A DNA stretch of 64,000 nucleotides from Oikopleura dioica (lineage: Eukaryota > Chordata > Appendicularia > Copelata > Oikopleuridae), in contig OU015569.1 of NCBI GenBank assembly GCA_907165135.1, positions 6,076,001-6,140,000 of the forward strand. The letters are read 5' to 3'. A model generated the notes under the pieces. The model searched no databases. It had not been told where the DNA came from and worked only from the letters and a program-made list of their open reading frames with translations. Each line of letters starts with the position of its first letter. Positions within the stretch are counted from its first letter, which is position 1. Positions 46,120 to 58,063 of this stretch are shown piece by piece. The translations under genes were made by a program, and so were the position numbers.

Positions 46120-48424
46120 CTAACGATCGTCGGAGTCGCGTCGTCGTCGCCGGAAGTTGTCGGAAGAGTACGAGTTGCGGCTGGAGCGAGTGCAGTGCTC
46201 GCCTCGGAAGTCACGCCGCATCGAGCCGCCACTGAAGCCGCGTCTTTCGCCGAAGGATGAGTGATCTCGATCGTCTCTTCTTTCTGTTCCTTGGTACCGG
46301 TTCGACTCGAACCTTGAACCTAGGAAAATGGCTCTAGAAGCTCGGAGGACCTTTTCTTTACCTTTGAATCGACCAAAGTTTCGATCGTCTCTCCTTAGAG
46401 TCGAGAAAGGACGGTCGTCGGTCCTTTCCCGATCTCCGTAATTCCGGCCGGAATTGTTGTAAACTCGAACTTCCCTCTCAGAATCGTTGCGATTTTCGTG
46501 CGTTCGAAATTCTTGACGAGAGTCGCTCCTCTCCGTTCGATCGTCCTTTCGGCGGAAGACTTCGCGATCGGAGTCGCGATTCGACTCGCGGCTGTCTCTT
46601 CGGAAGCGGCCATCCCTGTTCATGTGTCGGAGATAGCTGCCGGAGGAGTGTCGGCCTCGCTCGCCACTGTGATAGAATGCGCTCAGCCGATTTCGGTTGT
46701 TATTCCGGTCCGAGAGGGAGCTATATTCTTCTCGAAATCGACGCTCAATCACAAAAGACAGTACCTTTTAAACGGTCGAGCCGGGCCAGGCTTATCCTTT
46801 TCTCCCCTGGAGGAAAGCGAACTTTTCCTCGATCTATCAGAACTTTGACCATCCTCGCGTGGAACTGACTTGCGCAGACATGATTTAAGCTGCATCTCCG
46901 TTGTAGATGGAGGCTCGCTCTCGACCTTAGATAGATTTGGCGAGTTGGCGGACGAAGACACAGCATCCCAGGGAGTGTCGCTACTTCTATCAACGCGCAC
47001 TTGATTGAAGAGGCAGCCTTGACTCGTCACAGGAGTTGTATCCATAGCACAATTGCGTCCCGGAGAAGCTGGCGGTTCCGTTTTTACGAGTTCGTCATCC
47101 TCGTCGCTGCTCCAAGATTGTTTCTTCTGTTTCTTGAGGCAAGACGGTCTTGGCTTCGGCTCCGCCACCGTCGGACTAAACGAACCGCCTTCGTAAACGA
47201 AAGTCATCTCCGGGGTTGCTTCCTCCGACTCGCTGCTTGTAGATGAGTCCCTCTTCTTTCTGATATAGGATTAGAAAACAGGCACTCTAGTTTAAGAGTT
47301 ACCCTTTGAATGCGTCTATAAGAAATAGACGCCGTCGGGCAGGGCTTTCTTCCCCAAGTGCGCGCCCTCGCTGACCTGAGCCAGGAGTGGAAGAGAGCCC
47401 TTCTTTTTTGCTTTTCGGGGTCAATTGATCGTAGACGGAAAAGCGCGATGGCTGAGAGTTCTTTGGGGATCCGTTGCCTCTACCGTTCGTGGAAGAGTCA
47501 AACGAGCTGAACATCTCGTCCTTTTCCTTTTCCGGAAGTTCGAAATGGTCTCTGGCGAGTGTGGCATCGGCGTCTTTATTGAAAAATTAGTAGAGATCTT
47601 TGTAACTTATTCATAAGAGAAACACCTTATTAGAAAATTATGTTATTGAAATTCTCAACACTCTGGAATACCTTGTGCACGAGAGTTTCAATTTTGATTT
47701 TGCAAGCATTTAAACCGCCAAAAATATTTGATAGATTTGACGGAGTTTTGAACTTGCGTAATTTGAAAATCGATTATCAGAGATTGTACCCGGTGAATTT
47801 ACCTTTTTCTGGTTCTTGAATAACAAGACGAGGAGATAGGGAGTCATTCTCGGTCGAGTCTTCAGGGACACTCGCGAAATCGAGCGACTTCGGTTCGACA
47901 GGTTGTCGCCTCTCGGCGTCATCGGCTGGGGGAAGTGGTATCTAATGTCTCGTTAGAAATGCTAATTAACACTTATTTAAACTTACGTCTGCCGGGTCGA
48001 TTGTCGCAGGTGCCTGCACCTCTTCCCTGTTTGGAAGATAAGTTCCAGTGTTACGTCCAATGTAATTGGGTGTTGTTCCAGGCTCAGGACAAGGTAGAAG
48101 GGGGAAATCAAGGATATCAAGTGGTCCGTCTACGTTGTTGATGCGCCCCATTCTGGCCACGAGCGCCACTCTTTGACCCAAATAATCATCTTGGTTATGT
48201 GGTTCGTATTCAGCTTCCAGAGAGTCGTTGATGTGGAAGTTTTCCAATTCTTCTCCTTCATCGACGTCGCCGGCAAAAACTGTAGGTCGACCAACCCGGA
48301 CATCTTCGAACTCGTGCGCGTGATCTTGGAGAACGAAGTTCATATAGCGCCTCACTTCATCCAGTCGAAGACGGGTGTTCAAAGCGACGGCGATGATGAG
48401 CCTAGTCGGTTCCTCATGCTCCAT
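46120..48424 (-). CDS. Ser/Arg/Asp-rich protein, unrecognised (one or two genes)
   Basis: The first exon (ATG 48424, after TTTTTTCAG) gives MEHEEPTRLIIAVALNTRLR, DEVRRYMNFVLQDHAHEFED and a Glu-rich segment. After a 44-nt intron comes IPLPPADDAERRQPVEPKSL, and after a longer one FELPEKEKDEMFSSFDSSTN. Low-complexity Ser/Lys/Pro-rich sequence with PRPSCLKKQKKQSWSSDEDD follows. The last part (46120-46750) is an Arg/Asp/Ser-rich repeat region: FRRDSRESNRDSDREVFRRK, RGFSGGSMRRDFRGEHCTRS and DNFRRRRRDSDDR, TAG 46120-46122. RD/RS-like tails are common in splicing and RNA-processing proteins. I do not recognise the family. The junction near 46745 has no clean GT-AG intron that keeps frame, so the C-terminal part may be a separate gene. 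Confidence 0.6.
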
Positions 48425-48638
48425 GGCATAAGACTTACGAAAAACCGTGTCTGAAAAAACATGCATCAGAAAAGAGTTATTAAAAAACTATGATTTTAGA
48501 ACTATAAAAATATAATAATTTCAAGACGAATACATGAATGAGAACGGGGGTTAACAAGATGCAAAAAGAGTGAATGAATGAAAGAACTCTTTTTGATTGG
48601 ATGTTGTTGAAAATTGTGAAGAGTGCAGAGCGGCGACT

Positions 48639-49097
48639 TTACTCGTTGGGATTTTGAATGACGATCAGAAGGAACTCTTTTTCTGAAGAGAAAGATGTTG
48701 AGAAATGATTGATAAAGGAGGACGATACCTGGAGCGATGATGATTTCGTACTTTTTACTTCGAACTCTAACGAATGTCAGATCGTTCTGAGGGTCAATAT
48801 CACGGACCTTAAGTTCTTGCTTAGTATTGGCTCTCTTTGTCGGTAAGCAGATCAGTAGACTCTAATGATGAGAGAGAAAGACTTACGACAGATCGCGCTT
48901 TAGCAGCGAGTTGTGTGATAAGACCGGCGTACTGGACGGTGGTAGAGTTATCCAAAGTGGTTCTCATTGGAATGCCTAAATAGGAATGATTTAAATGCAT
49001 CGAGGAATCCAGTTTTACCTTCTTTGTCGATAACGATCAAGCCAGTGACGCCCTTGTGTGACTGGAGACGCTTGATGGTTTCATCAACTTCCGACAT
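48639..49097 (-). CDS. DYNLRB: Dynein light chain roadblock-type
   Basis: The start at 49097 gives [20 protein letters not shown], then [37 protein letters not shown], then [20 protein letters not shown] and [14 protein letters not shown]. The blocks KGV.G.IV, EGIPM.TT.DN, DP.NDL.F.R.RSKK.EI and LIVIQNP are those of DYNLRB1/2. It is a light chain of cytoplasmic and axonemal dynein with a Roadblock/LC7 fold. Three introns under 120 nt. The stop is at 48639-48641. It lies 91 nt after the RPL28 stop, with CGTATTTCAG in between, so the two may be one operon. Confidence 0.97.
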
Positions 49098-49188
49098 TTT
49101 TGAGTTCCTGTCTTACCAGTCTGAAATACGATTGGATAAACACAGGATAACCTTTCACATTGTCTATTTGCACTGAAAAAGGAACTTT
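49098..49188 (-). promoter_or_regulatory. Intercistronic region RPL28-DYNLRB with acceptor signal
   Basis: Ninety-one bases between the RPL28 stop and the DYNLRB start. It contains CGTATTTCAG/ACTGG, a pyrimidine-AG signal of the type used for spliced-leader trans-splicing, about 25 bases before the ATG. The distance is longer than in the tightest operons, so co-transcription is possible, not certain. Confidence 0.4.
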
Positions 49189-49585
49189 TTACTTCTGAGC
49201 AGCTCGCTTCTGGGAGGCGAGGACGGCAGAGGCCTTCTTGACGGCAGCTCGCTAAAAACAGCTATAAGGACGATGTTCTAGAAATGCGAGTACTCACGGT
49301 CTGGTCCTTTCGGAAAGCACCCTGCTTGGCAACGTTTCGAATAGATTTGAAGGTCTTTCGGGAGCTCTTCTTCATGGTAGTGTTCAATTTGCCGGCGGAG
49401 AAGTTGACGCCACCTTCGGCATTAGCAGAGACCTTGAGGCCTCGCTGTTCAACGAGAGTATTGAATCGGAGAGACTTTCGGCCGTTGAGGTGGCCAGGCT
49501 CCTTGGTCCAGGTTCGTCCAGCCCGCTTGATGTCGAAGGCGGAGAACTTGTTGATGATGGCCCACTGAAGATGAGAAGTAGACAT
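49189..49585 (-). CDS. RPL28: 60S ribosomal protein L28 (eL28)
   Basis: The start at 49585 gives MSTSHLQWAIINKFSAFDIK, then GRTWTKEPGHLNGRKSLRFN. The L28 signature blocks (HLQW, EPGHLNGRKSLRFN, NVAKQGAFRKDQT) and the Lys/Arg-rich composition fit the family. After a short intron the C-terminus RAAVKKASAVLASQKRAAQK ends at TAA 49189-49191. Length (about 115 residues) is shorter than human L28 (137), lacking the basic tail. TTTTTTTAG lies 17 bases before the start. Ribosomal protein genes often head tunicate operons. Confidence 0.95.
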
Positions 49586-49769
49586 GATATCCGAGTTCAA
49601 GACTAAAAAAAGATGCGCGTTAAAAGAGTCAATCTACGTTAAGAATATCAGTAATATTAACTTATATCGACTGAACTTGAAGAAGGGATTTTTAAACGGT
49701 TAATCGAAATAATAAGGAGAAATAAATTATCAGTTAGATCAATTGTTTAGGCCAGAGGTTTTCGCAGAA

Positions 49770-51327
49770 TCAGGAATCTTTTAACGATGCAAAATACCGC
49801 TTGCTCGCTTCGTATGAGCCCATCATAATCGCACAAGCAGGGACAACTTTCATCAAACGTGGAGAGAACCCGCGGAAAAAGCCTCGCGTTCCATTTTCTT
49901 CCTTGATAAGACGAGCGATTGTGGATATACTCGGACTTTTGGTCATATCTGAGCCAAGCATCGTTTGTTGCCGTGTTTTGATAACATCGAATGGCTGATA
50001 GTTTATGACTTATTCCAAAATGAATGAGGTTCAAAGACTTACAAGAGTGAGAATGCCTGCGATTGCCGCTGCACAGGAAGCGCACACCAAATTTCTCGTG
50101 TGAAATGAGTCAATCGGCAGTTGCGTTTTCAAGCTTTCGTAGATGCCAAAGTAGAGGGCAGAGAACGGGACATCGCGGAGGAGTGTAGCGCTGAAACCAA
50201 TGCCAAGGGTGCGCCATCCTTGAGCACGAAACGTTCTTCCAAAGAGTGAGGTAGTTGCACCCCACGTTAACCCGTCGACTTGCATTCGCGTCCGAATCAT
50301 TTCCATCGGAGATACTGAAATGATATTAGGTTTTAAAAAATATAAATTCGGGTATGATGATTTAAAAGCGTTGATTCCTACCTATAACAGTTGTAAGAGT
50401 TCTTGCAGCAGCGCCACCGAAAAATGGAGCGATGTCGAGATAGGTTTCCGGTAGATAACTCTCAAACAGATCGCGAAACTGCTCGAACGAGGTAAAGTAC
50501 AGGATTGTAGCGGGAAAAGCCATCACCATCGTTGCGGGGAGTCCAGACCACAAGCTAGCAATACCTTCAGTTCGGGCTAGATGTGCCATCAAACGGAACG
50601 GATTAGACTCGCCAACTGGACATGAGATCGCTCTTAGGTACCTAAGTACAAATAAGAAAGTTGAAAAAAATTATGAAGAGTATGCTAGGAATAGAACGAA
50701 ACTGTCGGGACCATTGGAGACAGAAGCCGCAAGGAGCGCGATCTCCTGAACTATGAGGGACCTTTTTTCTTTACGGATGTTTCAAGCAGGCATGGAAAAT
50801 GAGATTCTGCTAACAAGACGTAAGCGTTCTCCCAGATTAGACCGTCAATTTGACGACCACGCTTCACTTTAAAAAGTGAGAAAGATCCATCCGAAATGGC
50901 TCAACCAAAACTGCAAAGAATGAAACTCACCAAGGTTTAGAGGCGACTGGCCGGTATGTGTCCGTTGAATGAGCGCATTCTTTGAAAGAATTAGGTCTGG
51001 AAAGACGAGGTGTCGTGCCCAGCCGAAGAAGGCATTCAGCAGAAGCTCGCGAACATTCAATTGCTTTTTTACCTTTCGGGTCTTGGCAACAGAGGATATG
51101 ATCCATGAGGCCATTGCAGAATGGGATTACTTGCGGTTTCAATCCCTTTTTGAGTCGACCACTCTGCAAGCGAACTGAAGGAATTATTAATATCCTGAAC
51201 ATCAGAGATCAGAAGGACCTTTTATGACGTCGAATGGCGTCATTGTCAGGGCTGTGATAGTCGCGCCCGACATCGATGCCAGCATCTGCTCCTTTGGCTC
51301 TAACCTAGGCCTAGGGTCGCGACGCAT
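49770..51327 (-). CDS. SLC25A39/40: SLC25A39/40-type mitochondrial carrier
   Basis: The start at 51327 (TTTCAG/A ATG) gives MRRDPRPRLEPKEQMLASMS, then MTPFDVIKVRLQ, the first carrier PxDxxK motif. It continues SGRLKKGLKPQVIPFCNGLM and SLWSGLPATMVMAFPATILY. The second repeat has SPMEMIRTRMQVDGLTWG and LRDVPFSALYFGIYESLK; the third has PFDVIKTRQQTMLGSDMTKS, then RGFFRGFSPRLMKVVPACAI and MGSYEASKRYFASLKDS, TGA 49770-49772. The LWSGLPATMVM and RDVPFSALYF blocks are typical of SLC25A39/40 (Mtm1 family), the mitochondrial glutathione importer of mammals. The CNGLMDHILCCQ segment matches the family's Cys-bearing loop, linked to iron-sulfur regulation. Confidence 0.94.
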
Positions 51328-51607
51328 TCTGAAATTCATGTCGGATTAAGATCTGGCGCGTGGAATAGACATGTAACATGTATAGTAACTGTATACTAAC
51401 TCGGGCAGTGACATAAGGTAGTCAAATGACTTTGAACTTTTTTAAAAACTAGAATGATTGACGAACAATATTTTAAGGTTGGTCAATCATTTTAGCGTGA
51501 TTTTTTGTTTTTGACAATTCCCAAAACAAGTCCAGGAGAACTTGGAATATTGGTTTAGAAGAATCCTGTTGTGAATTCCCAGAAGTCAGGGTCGAGTGGT
51601 AAAAATC

Positions 51608-54600
51608 TTAGTGCAATCTACATAAGTCGTCGACAAGTCTAACGACGTCGTCAAGTGTAACAGGTGCGCCATCCATAGTAAGATCGGTGATGACTTCTTT
51701 TTGCTTTTCTGGGCGGAGGTCCTAGAAAATTTAATTTTAACTTGTCAATGAGAAGAAGGAAAATAAATAAAAATAAGGTTTTTTATGTAATTCACCCGCT
51801 GATACGCTGCTTCATGGAGTTAAAAAGCAAGCGACAACTGATAATTGTTTTATTTCCCTCCCCTTAAATCCAACTCGAAGCACAAAGCCAAGGCTGGGTA
51901 AGAAAAGAGGTAAATTTTTAACTGAGTTGCACCGAAACGAAACGCACCTGAAACATCTCGACAAGGTCGCCATCGACGAAGCCTTTGCAGTCTTCCATTC
52001 TCGAGTCGCTTTCAAAGCTCCGCCAAGACTCATGATCGATTTTGCCGACTCCTCGGATGACTTTGCGCATCTTCGTTTCCAACTTCGACAAAAACTGCCA
52101 CTGCTTTTCGGGAAAAATGACAACTAAACAATCCGTCTAAGTATTCTAGAGAATGAAAAGTTAACTTACGAAGACCAACGTAGCCAGAGACGCTCCCCAT
52201 GAGAAAGGTTCTCTTCGGAGTTATGGATGACTCAACGTGAACGTCCATAACTAGATTACCCTCCACAATTGTATTGACGTGCTCTCCAACGTGATAATAT
52301 CCAATCGGAAGAAGTTGCTGCCTGTCCTCTTCATCTGGCGCGTCCGCGTTCTATCGACCGCTTTTAGTTTTACGGAATTAGAGGTAAATCGTTACCCTGG
52401 CGCAGATGAAAATATTCTCTGAGTTTTCAGCACCAATATAAGTATCATCGTCCATAATTTTGATGCACGTCATCCAATTAGGATGGTAGTCTCGAGCAAT
52501 TTCCTCCAGTGCACCCTCAAGTGGCTTGTATGAGAAAACTGAAATAAAAAAATTAACAAAACTTTGCTTATTCCGGGCGCAGTTAAGTCCTAATCGTTCT
52601 TTATGTTCGTAAGAAAGAAAGCTTTTCGAACAGTTCTATGATTGTTGGATATGAGTTCGAAAATTATCTGAGAGAATAAAAAACAATTAATAAATTTAAC
52701 TCGCTATTTTAGACCGGATTTAGTGCCTGTCATAAATCCGCGAAAAGAGTTACCCGAAATCGACCTCATAAGGTCTGCGGATAGAATGAATCCATTCTTT
52801 GACACGTCTACAGCAACGCAGGTTATGTGATTAGCTACCGGCGCCTCAGATTGAAGCGTCGTTTGCTCATTCATTTCGAAGACCTGTAAATAAAAAATGG
52901 GTGATTCTAGTGATTGAATGTATGATTACCTTAAGCTGCTGGTTTATTGCGCAAATTATCTTGTTCCCATTCAACGGCTTTACAGAGTAAATCGCACCAG
53001 TGACTGCTTTGGAGGAAACCAGAGTTAGCTATTGAATACGTAAGATACGAGAATCATGAGGAACTGGTACCTTTTCCTCTTTCGAGTAGCTGAATACGCA
53101 AATCCTGCCACTTTTGCACTCTTGTTCGTCGGCTGTTATGGCTGTGCCGACAACGATGAACTTTTCAGCTTTTTTGCCAAGCTCCGCAACGCACATGCAA
53201 ACGCTGATCTCCCCAACATCGAAGAGGTGCGCCCACTTTGGCACAAAGGTGAGCTCGTCACAAATAACCAGCGAGTTGACGCTCGTATATCCATTATGCA
53301 CATTGTGAGAGTTTTCTCTTTCGGTGAGTCCACTTTTGTACGGACCTGAGAATTATAAAATACCAAACATGAGGGAGAGAGGGCTTACATTGGAGGGAAA
53401 GGGGAGTGAAGAGCTTCTTATTCCTCTCCTGATCGGGGCCGGTAACTTCTTTGAGCTCATCTTCGTTGAACTCGCCTAAGTAGGCGAAGACTTGGCGCTC
53501 CTCGTAATGGAGAACAGCGTGAGGCGTCTCGTTCAGTCGGACAGTCGATGTGTGCAACTTCTGAATGTCGTCGATTTTGCCGATTAGTAACGCGTTCTCG
53601 TTTACAATCGCAAGAGCATTCGAGTAGCCTTCTGAGTCGAGGACGCACATGTGATTCACTTGCTTCAAGTTTACATTTGAGAAAAACAGTTTCTCATTCG
53701 AAGAGTGAATGACTGCTGGACGATCGGAGCAAGCGAAGACAGTAGATCCGTTCGATGTGTGGAACTTGTTCAAGCTCGTCGGCTGTGTTCCCAGTTGAAT
53801 TCGCTTCTTTGTTGAGAATGTATTGTCGTCTTTGAGCTTGATGTAGAACAGCGCGCCATCACCAATCGACACCAATAAGTATGGGGTCTTGTTTTCTCCG
53901 AACGAATTCAAAAGAACTGATCTTGGAATGATGTCTCCACCAAGTTCCATTTTAGCGATTTCTTCCATAAGAGGCAGCTTGTTTATAGATACAGATACGT
54001 CCCACAAACCAATTGTGAAGATATCACTTGCTGTGTTATCCTTCAACGGGCTGACGTCAATGCAGGCAACTTCGCTGTTGAAAACCTTTCTACTCTTCTC
54101 AACGATTTCGCAATCGTTTATTTCCAAGTAAACTGCTGTGTTTCCAACGCCAAGAATGACCTGGTTTTTATTGACACTGCACAAGTTGATCTGTGAATTC
54201 TCATCTGGCTCCCAGGTGCCTTTGAGGCTTTCTTCCGAGACGAGACGCACCTGTTTTTCGGTAATCTGCAGAAATTGATTGTCGGTAACGTTTCCAGCAT
54301 ACATCGTTTGCTCTTCGTTCGTGAAACCGGGTAGATCTTCGATTTCTGCAACTTCTTGACCTTCGAGTCTCAAGAAAATTGTTTGACCGACGAAAGAGAG
54401 CAAAAGGGAGTCTTGCTTAGAAGAAGAAGACAAGTACTTTAGAGCCCAGAGACCTTTGACACCGTCCAAATCAATAGAGGCGTATTCGTGGATCCCGACT
54501 CCGTTGCGGATGATTCGTAGAGAGCCACCCATTCCCACTCCAGAAGCGGTGACGAGTTGACCTTGTCCCTGTTTCTCGAAGTCGACAATGCACATGTCTT

Positions 54601-55749
54601 TGATCGGTCCAAGATTGTCGTACTGGTGGAGGGAAATAAAGTGCCGTCCGGAGTTGTCATCACTCATCTGCAATCGAATGAGCTCTGAGTCGCCAAATGT
54701 GGATCCAACGAAAACAACGCCGTTGTCTATGTACGAGAGAGTATTTGGAAGCGTGGCGCGTCCAAGCGGCTTCGTAGCAAGGCGCATTCGTTCTTCTGGA
54801 ATTCGAGTTTCATTGTAGTCAAGAAGAAGAAGGGAAAGTTCACCGCAGCTGTCGCCGCAGAGATACCGGTGCTTGTCGATTGGGGTAACGCACTCGATGG
54901 TACGCTGGACAATGTTTTCGATGCTACAAGTAGAGCGATTCTTGCTGTCGTGATAGGTTATGTTCACGTGGCCAACAAGAAGAATACCAGCGAGCGGTTC
55001 GGGAACAGGAACGAGTAGAATAGTGTCCTGTTCCACTTGTGTGTGTCGGAAAGGACCTTTGTGGATTGACGCGCCCGAGCCGCTGTTGTCCAAGGTGATC
55101 GCTATTGTTGACAAGTGTCGGCTCTAAAGGACTCTTTAGAATGTGCTCTTTCGGGAACGACGCAAAAACGAAGCTGTAACTAACTTACACTATTGTCGTC
55201 GTACAGCAGTGCTAGCGTAGGTTTGTTGGCAGTGTGAAGAAAGCACATGTCGACGACTTGAATCTCTTCGATTCGTTGCTCAGCCGTAGTTAGATGCTTG
55301 GACGATGAGTTGAGGTTGATCACTTTTAAAACACCGTCGTATAATCGAAGAGCGATGCAGCGAGCTTCGGGGTCGATACAAGCGTGCATTCCGCTCTGGC
55401 TGACCGAGTAATTCTTGTCGCGCATATCACCATAGGCTCTAGTGATGATCTTGCCGTCGACGTATTCGAGAATGCAGGCGTAGCAGCTCTCTGTCAAAAT
55501 AAAGATGCAGTCTTTCTTTTCGTTCTTGTAGCGGAAGACTTCGATGACTGCGATTTTGCCGTAGACGTTGAACTCGGTTATTGGCTTGAGACCGACATCG
55601 GTGGAAAGGTTGACTTCGACGCGCGACGACTTTGTAACAATAAGATTGAGATCGTCAGGGCTTGTGAATTGGCCGACAACAGAGTGGGTGACAGCACTTT
55701 GCTTGTGCGCCGTGACAACATAAGCACACCCGCCCAGGTCCGACTTCAT
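51608..55749 (-). CDS. DDB1: DDB1, CUL4 ubiquitin ligase adaptor
   Basis: The start at 55749 (TTTTCAG/AGTG ATG) gives GGCAYVVTAHKQSAVTHSVV, QFTSPDDLNLIVTKSSRVEV and VYGKIAVIEVFR, the first beta-propeller. A single large exon (53294-55114) carries propellers A-B: TLSYIDNGVVFVGSTFGDSE, LGPIKDMCIVDFEKQGQGQL, SGVGMGGSLRIIRNGVGIHE and DLDGVKGLWALKYLSS. Later exons complete propeller C and the C-terminal helices (SKLETKMRKVIRGVGKIDHE, EDCKGFVDGDLVEMF), ending VRLVDDLCRLH, TAA 51608-51610. DDB1 bridges DCAF receptors to CUL4-RBX1 and acts in UV-damage repair. Overall order and length (about 1,140 residues) match the family. Confidence 0.97.
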
Positions 55750-56635
55750 CACTCTGAAAATAGAAATGTTAACGGGAGAAAAATCCTCAACTGATATTTT
55801 AACAGGAGAATAAGAGAACGCAAAGGCGCGACTATCGGATTCGCAATACGTTAAGGCCGGAGAGACTGAGGTTTAACTACTGAACCTATTAACTTCGGTA
55901 GATTAGAGGAATAGAGAATACGGAACAATTATGTCTAGATTGGTTTGTAGAAATGATGTAACTAAAAAGATTGTCAGGATTGGATTAGAGGACTAGATAA
56001 TGAATATGGCAATGAAGAGAACTAGGAAAAACGTCAAGGAAAGACACCAAAAAACCCTGAGAAAGGTACTTAGGCTCGATGCTGTAGCTGACTCAGTCAT
56101 AATTCAAGAATTTTGAAAATTAAAAAGTTTGCTAGATGAATAACTTTCATACTAGTGGTAGTTTGAGTTATGGATTAGGCAATGTGAGTTATGGGAAGGC
56201 AATAGTAAGTTTGGCATTGATTTGTCTGGGGGCAATGATATAAGATCGGGTTCTCTTACGATAAGGAAGATTACTTGGGGCAGGTTTAAGTTCTTGGCGT
56301 GTTTTGAATTTAAAAGGGACTATACTGAGTTTCCGAGAAACGAGGATGAGAATTTGGCAATGAACCTAGAAAGTGCCGGAGCTCACTAGCGAAGCTACTC
56401 TGGCGGAGTTGCCCTGTGAATTCTCTACGACAAATAGATTGGAAGAAAATTATCAATGTGGAAGTTAGTTTTAGGGTTTGACGGACGACAAATAGAAGTG
56501 AATAAGTGACAACATGAAAACAGTATCCTAAAAAGTAACTCAAGATTATAGCACTATTGGAGAGTAAATCTCCCCGGGCCTTGCTGTATTGCTTTCCAAA
56601 GCGGTTGCGATTACGTGCGGAACGAAGGTGCTCGA
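55750..56635. other. Intergenic, about 890 bases
   Basis: Between the SNU13 stop and the DDB1 start. AT-rich and purine-rich, with frequent stops in all frames. A short motif GGCAAT (or GGCATT) recurs at least six times between about 56010 and 56360, often within 20-60 bases of another copy. No gene or RNA recognised. Confidence 0.45.
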
Positions 56636-57410
56636 TTAAACGAGGAGCTTCTCAATGTCAGATTTAATGGTGTCAATCTGCGACTGGAGCTGAGAACCAT
56701 CTTTCTGAGTGACAGAGGCGGCGATGACTGGTCGAGTGACGCCGCAAGCTCGGCCGAGCGCTTGCTTCGAGCGGACTAGAATTGAAATTTAATTAAAACA
56801 TTGATTGCTTTGAGAGGACATACCAAAGACGTAGGATACGTTCTTGTCTTCGCAGAGGAGAGGAAGATGGAGCAAGATCTAAAATAAATAATAAGGAGTT
56901 TGAAAAATGTGGGATTTTAAAATAAAATTTGAAAATTTAAATGTTCGCAACTCGGAAGGATCTGAAGAAAGAACAAAGACATTAGGAAAGAGGTCGCAGA
57001 CTGAGCCGAGAGAAGAGTCCGAAGATTCATCCCTAGCAGCGTCTTCAATCTTCATTCCGAGTCAAGCGTTTGAAATTACTATCCGCCAGTATTTTGTCTA
57101 ACGAAATCATCACGCAACCATTCTCAACATCAAGTCAAAAAAAATGTCGAGAAATTTGAGAATGGAAGTTGAAATCGTCGCTTTTCCTGGCGAAAATCGC
57201 AGAGTAAAATTGAAGAATTGTTACCTCGAGTGGCTCTGCGTCGGCGGCCATGACGACAAACTCGGCAATGCCTCTGTTGAGGGTTTTGGTAGCTTCGTTG
57301 GCACCTTTTCGGAGCTGCTTGTAATTAGTCGCCTGCTGCATCAAGTCCAAGATCGACTTGGTCAAGTGCGCATTCGCCAATGGGTAAGCTTTAGGGTTAA
57401 CCTCATCCAT
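56636..57410 (-). CDS. SNU13: SNU13 (15.5K/NHP2L1), box C/D and U4 RNA-binding protein
   Basis: The start at 57410 gives [20 protein letters not shown], then [20 protein letters not shown] and [13 protein letters not shown]. After a long intron (about 56880-57226) it continues [40 protein letters not shown] and [15 protein letters not shown] 56636-56638. The [13 protein letters not shown] and EDKNV.YVFV.SK.ALGRACG blocks are near-invariant in SNU13. It binds kink-turns in U4 snRNA and box C/D snoRNAs. The main intron is about 350 nt, large for this window. A non-coding upstream exon near 57470 is suggested by GTGAGTCAGC. Confidence 0.97.
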
Positions 57411-58063
57411 TTCTTGAAGGTGTTAAACTTAATATCTCTTAATCCGAATTATTCGTAAAGCTGACTCACCTTGGCAGTACTCTCCGCTCACACAAGATCA
57501 CAGCTTCACCGAGTTGTCCGTTCTGAAATAAGCACGCTTAGAAAAATCTCTTTGTGGATCAGAATCTCTGAGACAGAAAAAAATATTTTCATTAAGAAAA
57601 AGGAAATTTCTCGAAAAGGAGAAGAATTGGGAAAGAGAGACGTTTGGAGAAATGAATTACGCGCTCTAGGCCAATCGAAAACTTGGAAAGGACCACGCAG
57701 TGCTCAAGCAACCAATCAGCGTCGAGTATCAACGCTGCTCGCAGGATTTCTCGATTCGGAATTTCTTGCGCCCATCTTACAGACCTCTTACGAAGTATCA
57801 TTTATGCATTCTAAGATTCTTATTTCGCGTCAAACCTATTTTGACGTTTTTACCTTTATTTTTAGCCATTATTTTTAGTGGAAAAGAGACCTCCCGAATA
57901 AAATATTTTTTTTTTCACTGTTAAAAATGTGAGTTCAAAATCACTCCTATGATTAGTTGCAACAGTTCCGTGACTGTGTTTGAATTTATTCCAAAGAAAT
58001 TTTCGAGGAACGCGACTCCTCTTTTAGCCGCGAGTTTTATGTACTCGAGTTATCAGCAAGGTT
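57411..58063. other. Intergenic, SNU13 upstream and sulfotransferase 3' side
   Basis: Holds a likely 5' UTR intron of SNU13 (donor GTGAGTCAGC near 57465, acceptor TTCAAG just before the ATG) and the sulfotransferase 3' UTR. One plus-strand frame of 135 codons (57471-57878) is open but has no protein-like features. Nothing else recognised. Confidence 0.45.

Noticed and set aside
56880-57226. Possible intronic box C/D snoRNA in SNU13 (GTGATGATTTCG).
   Set aside because: A C-box-like GTGATGA is present, but no CTGA D box at a suitable distance and no terminal stem could be found.
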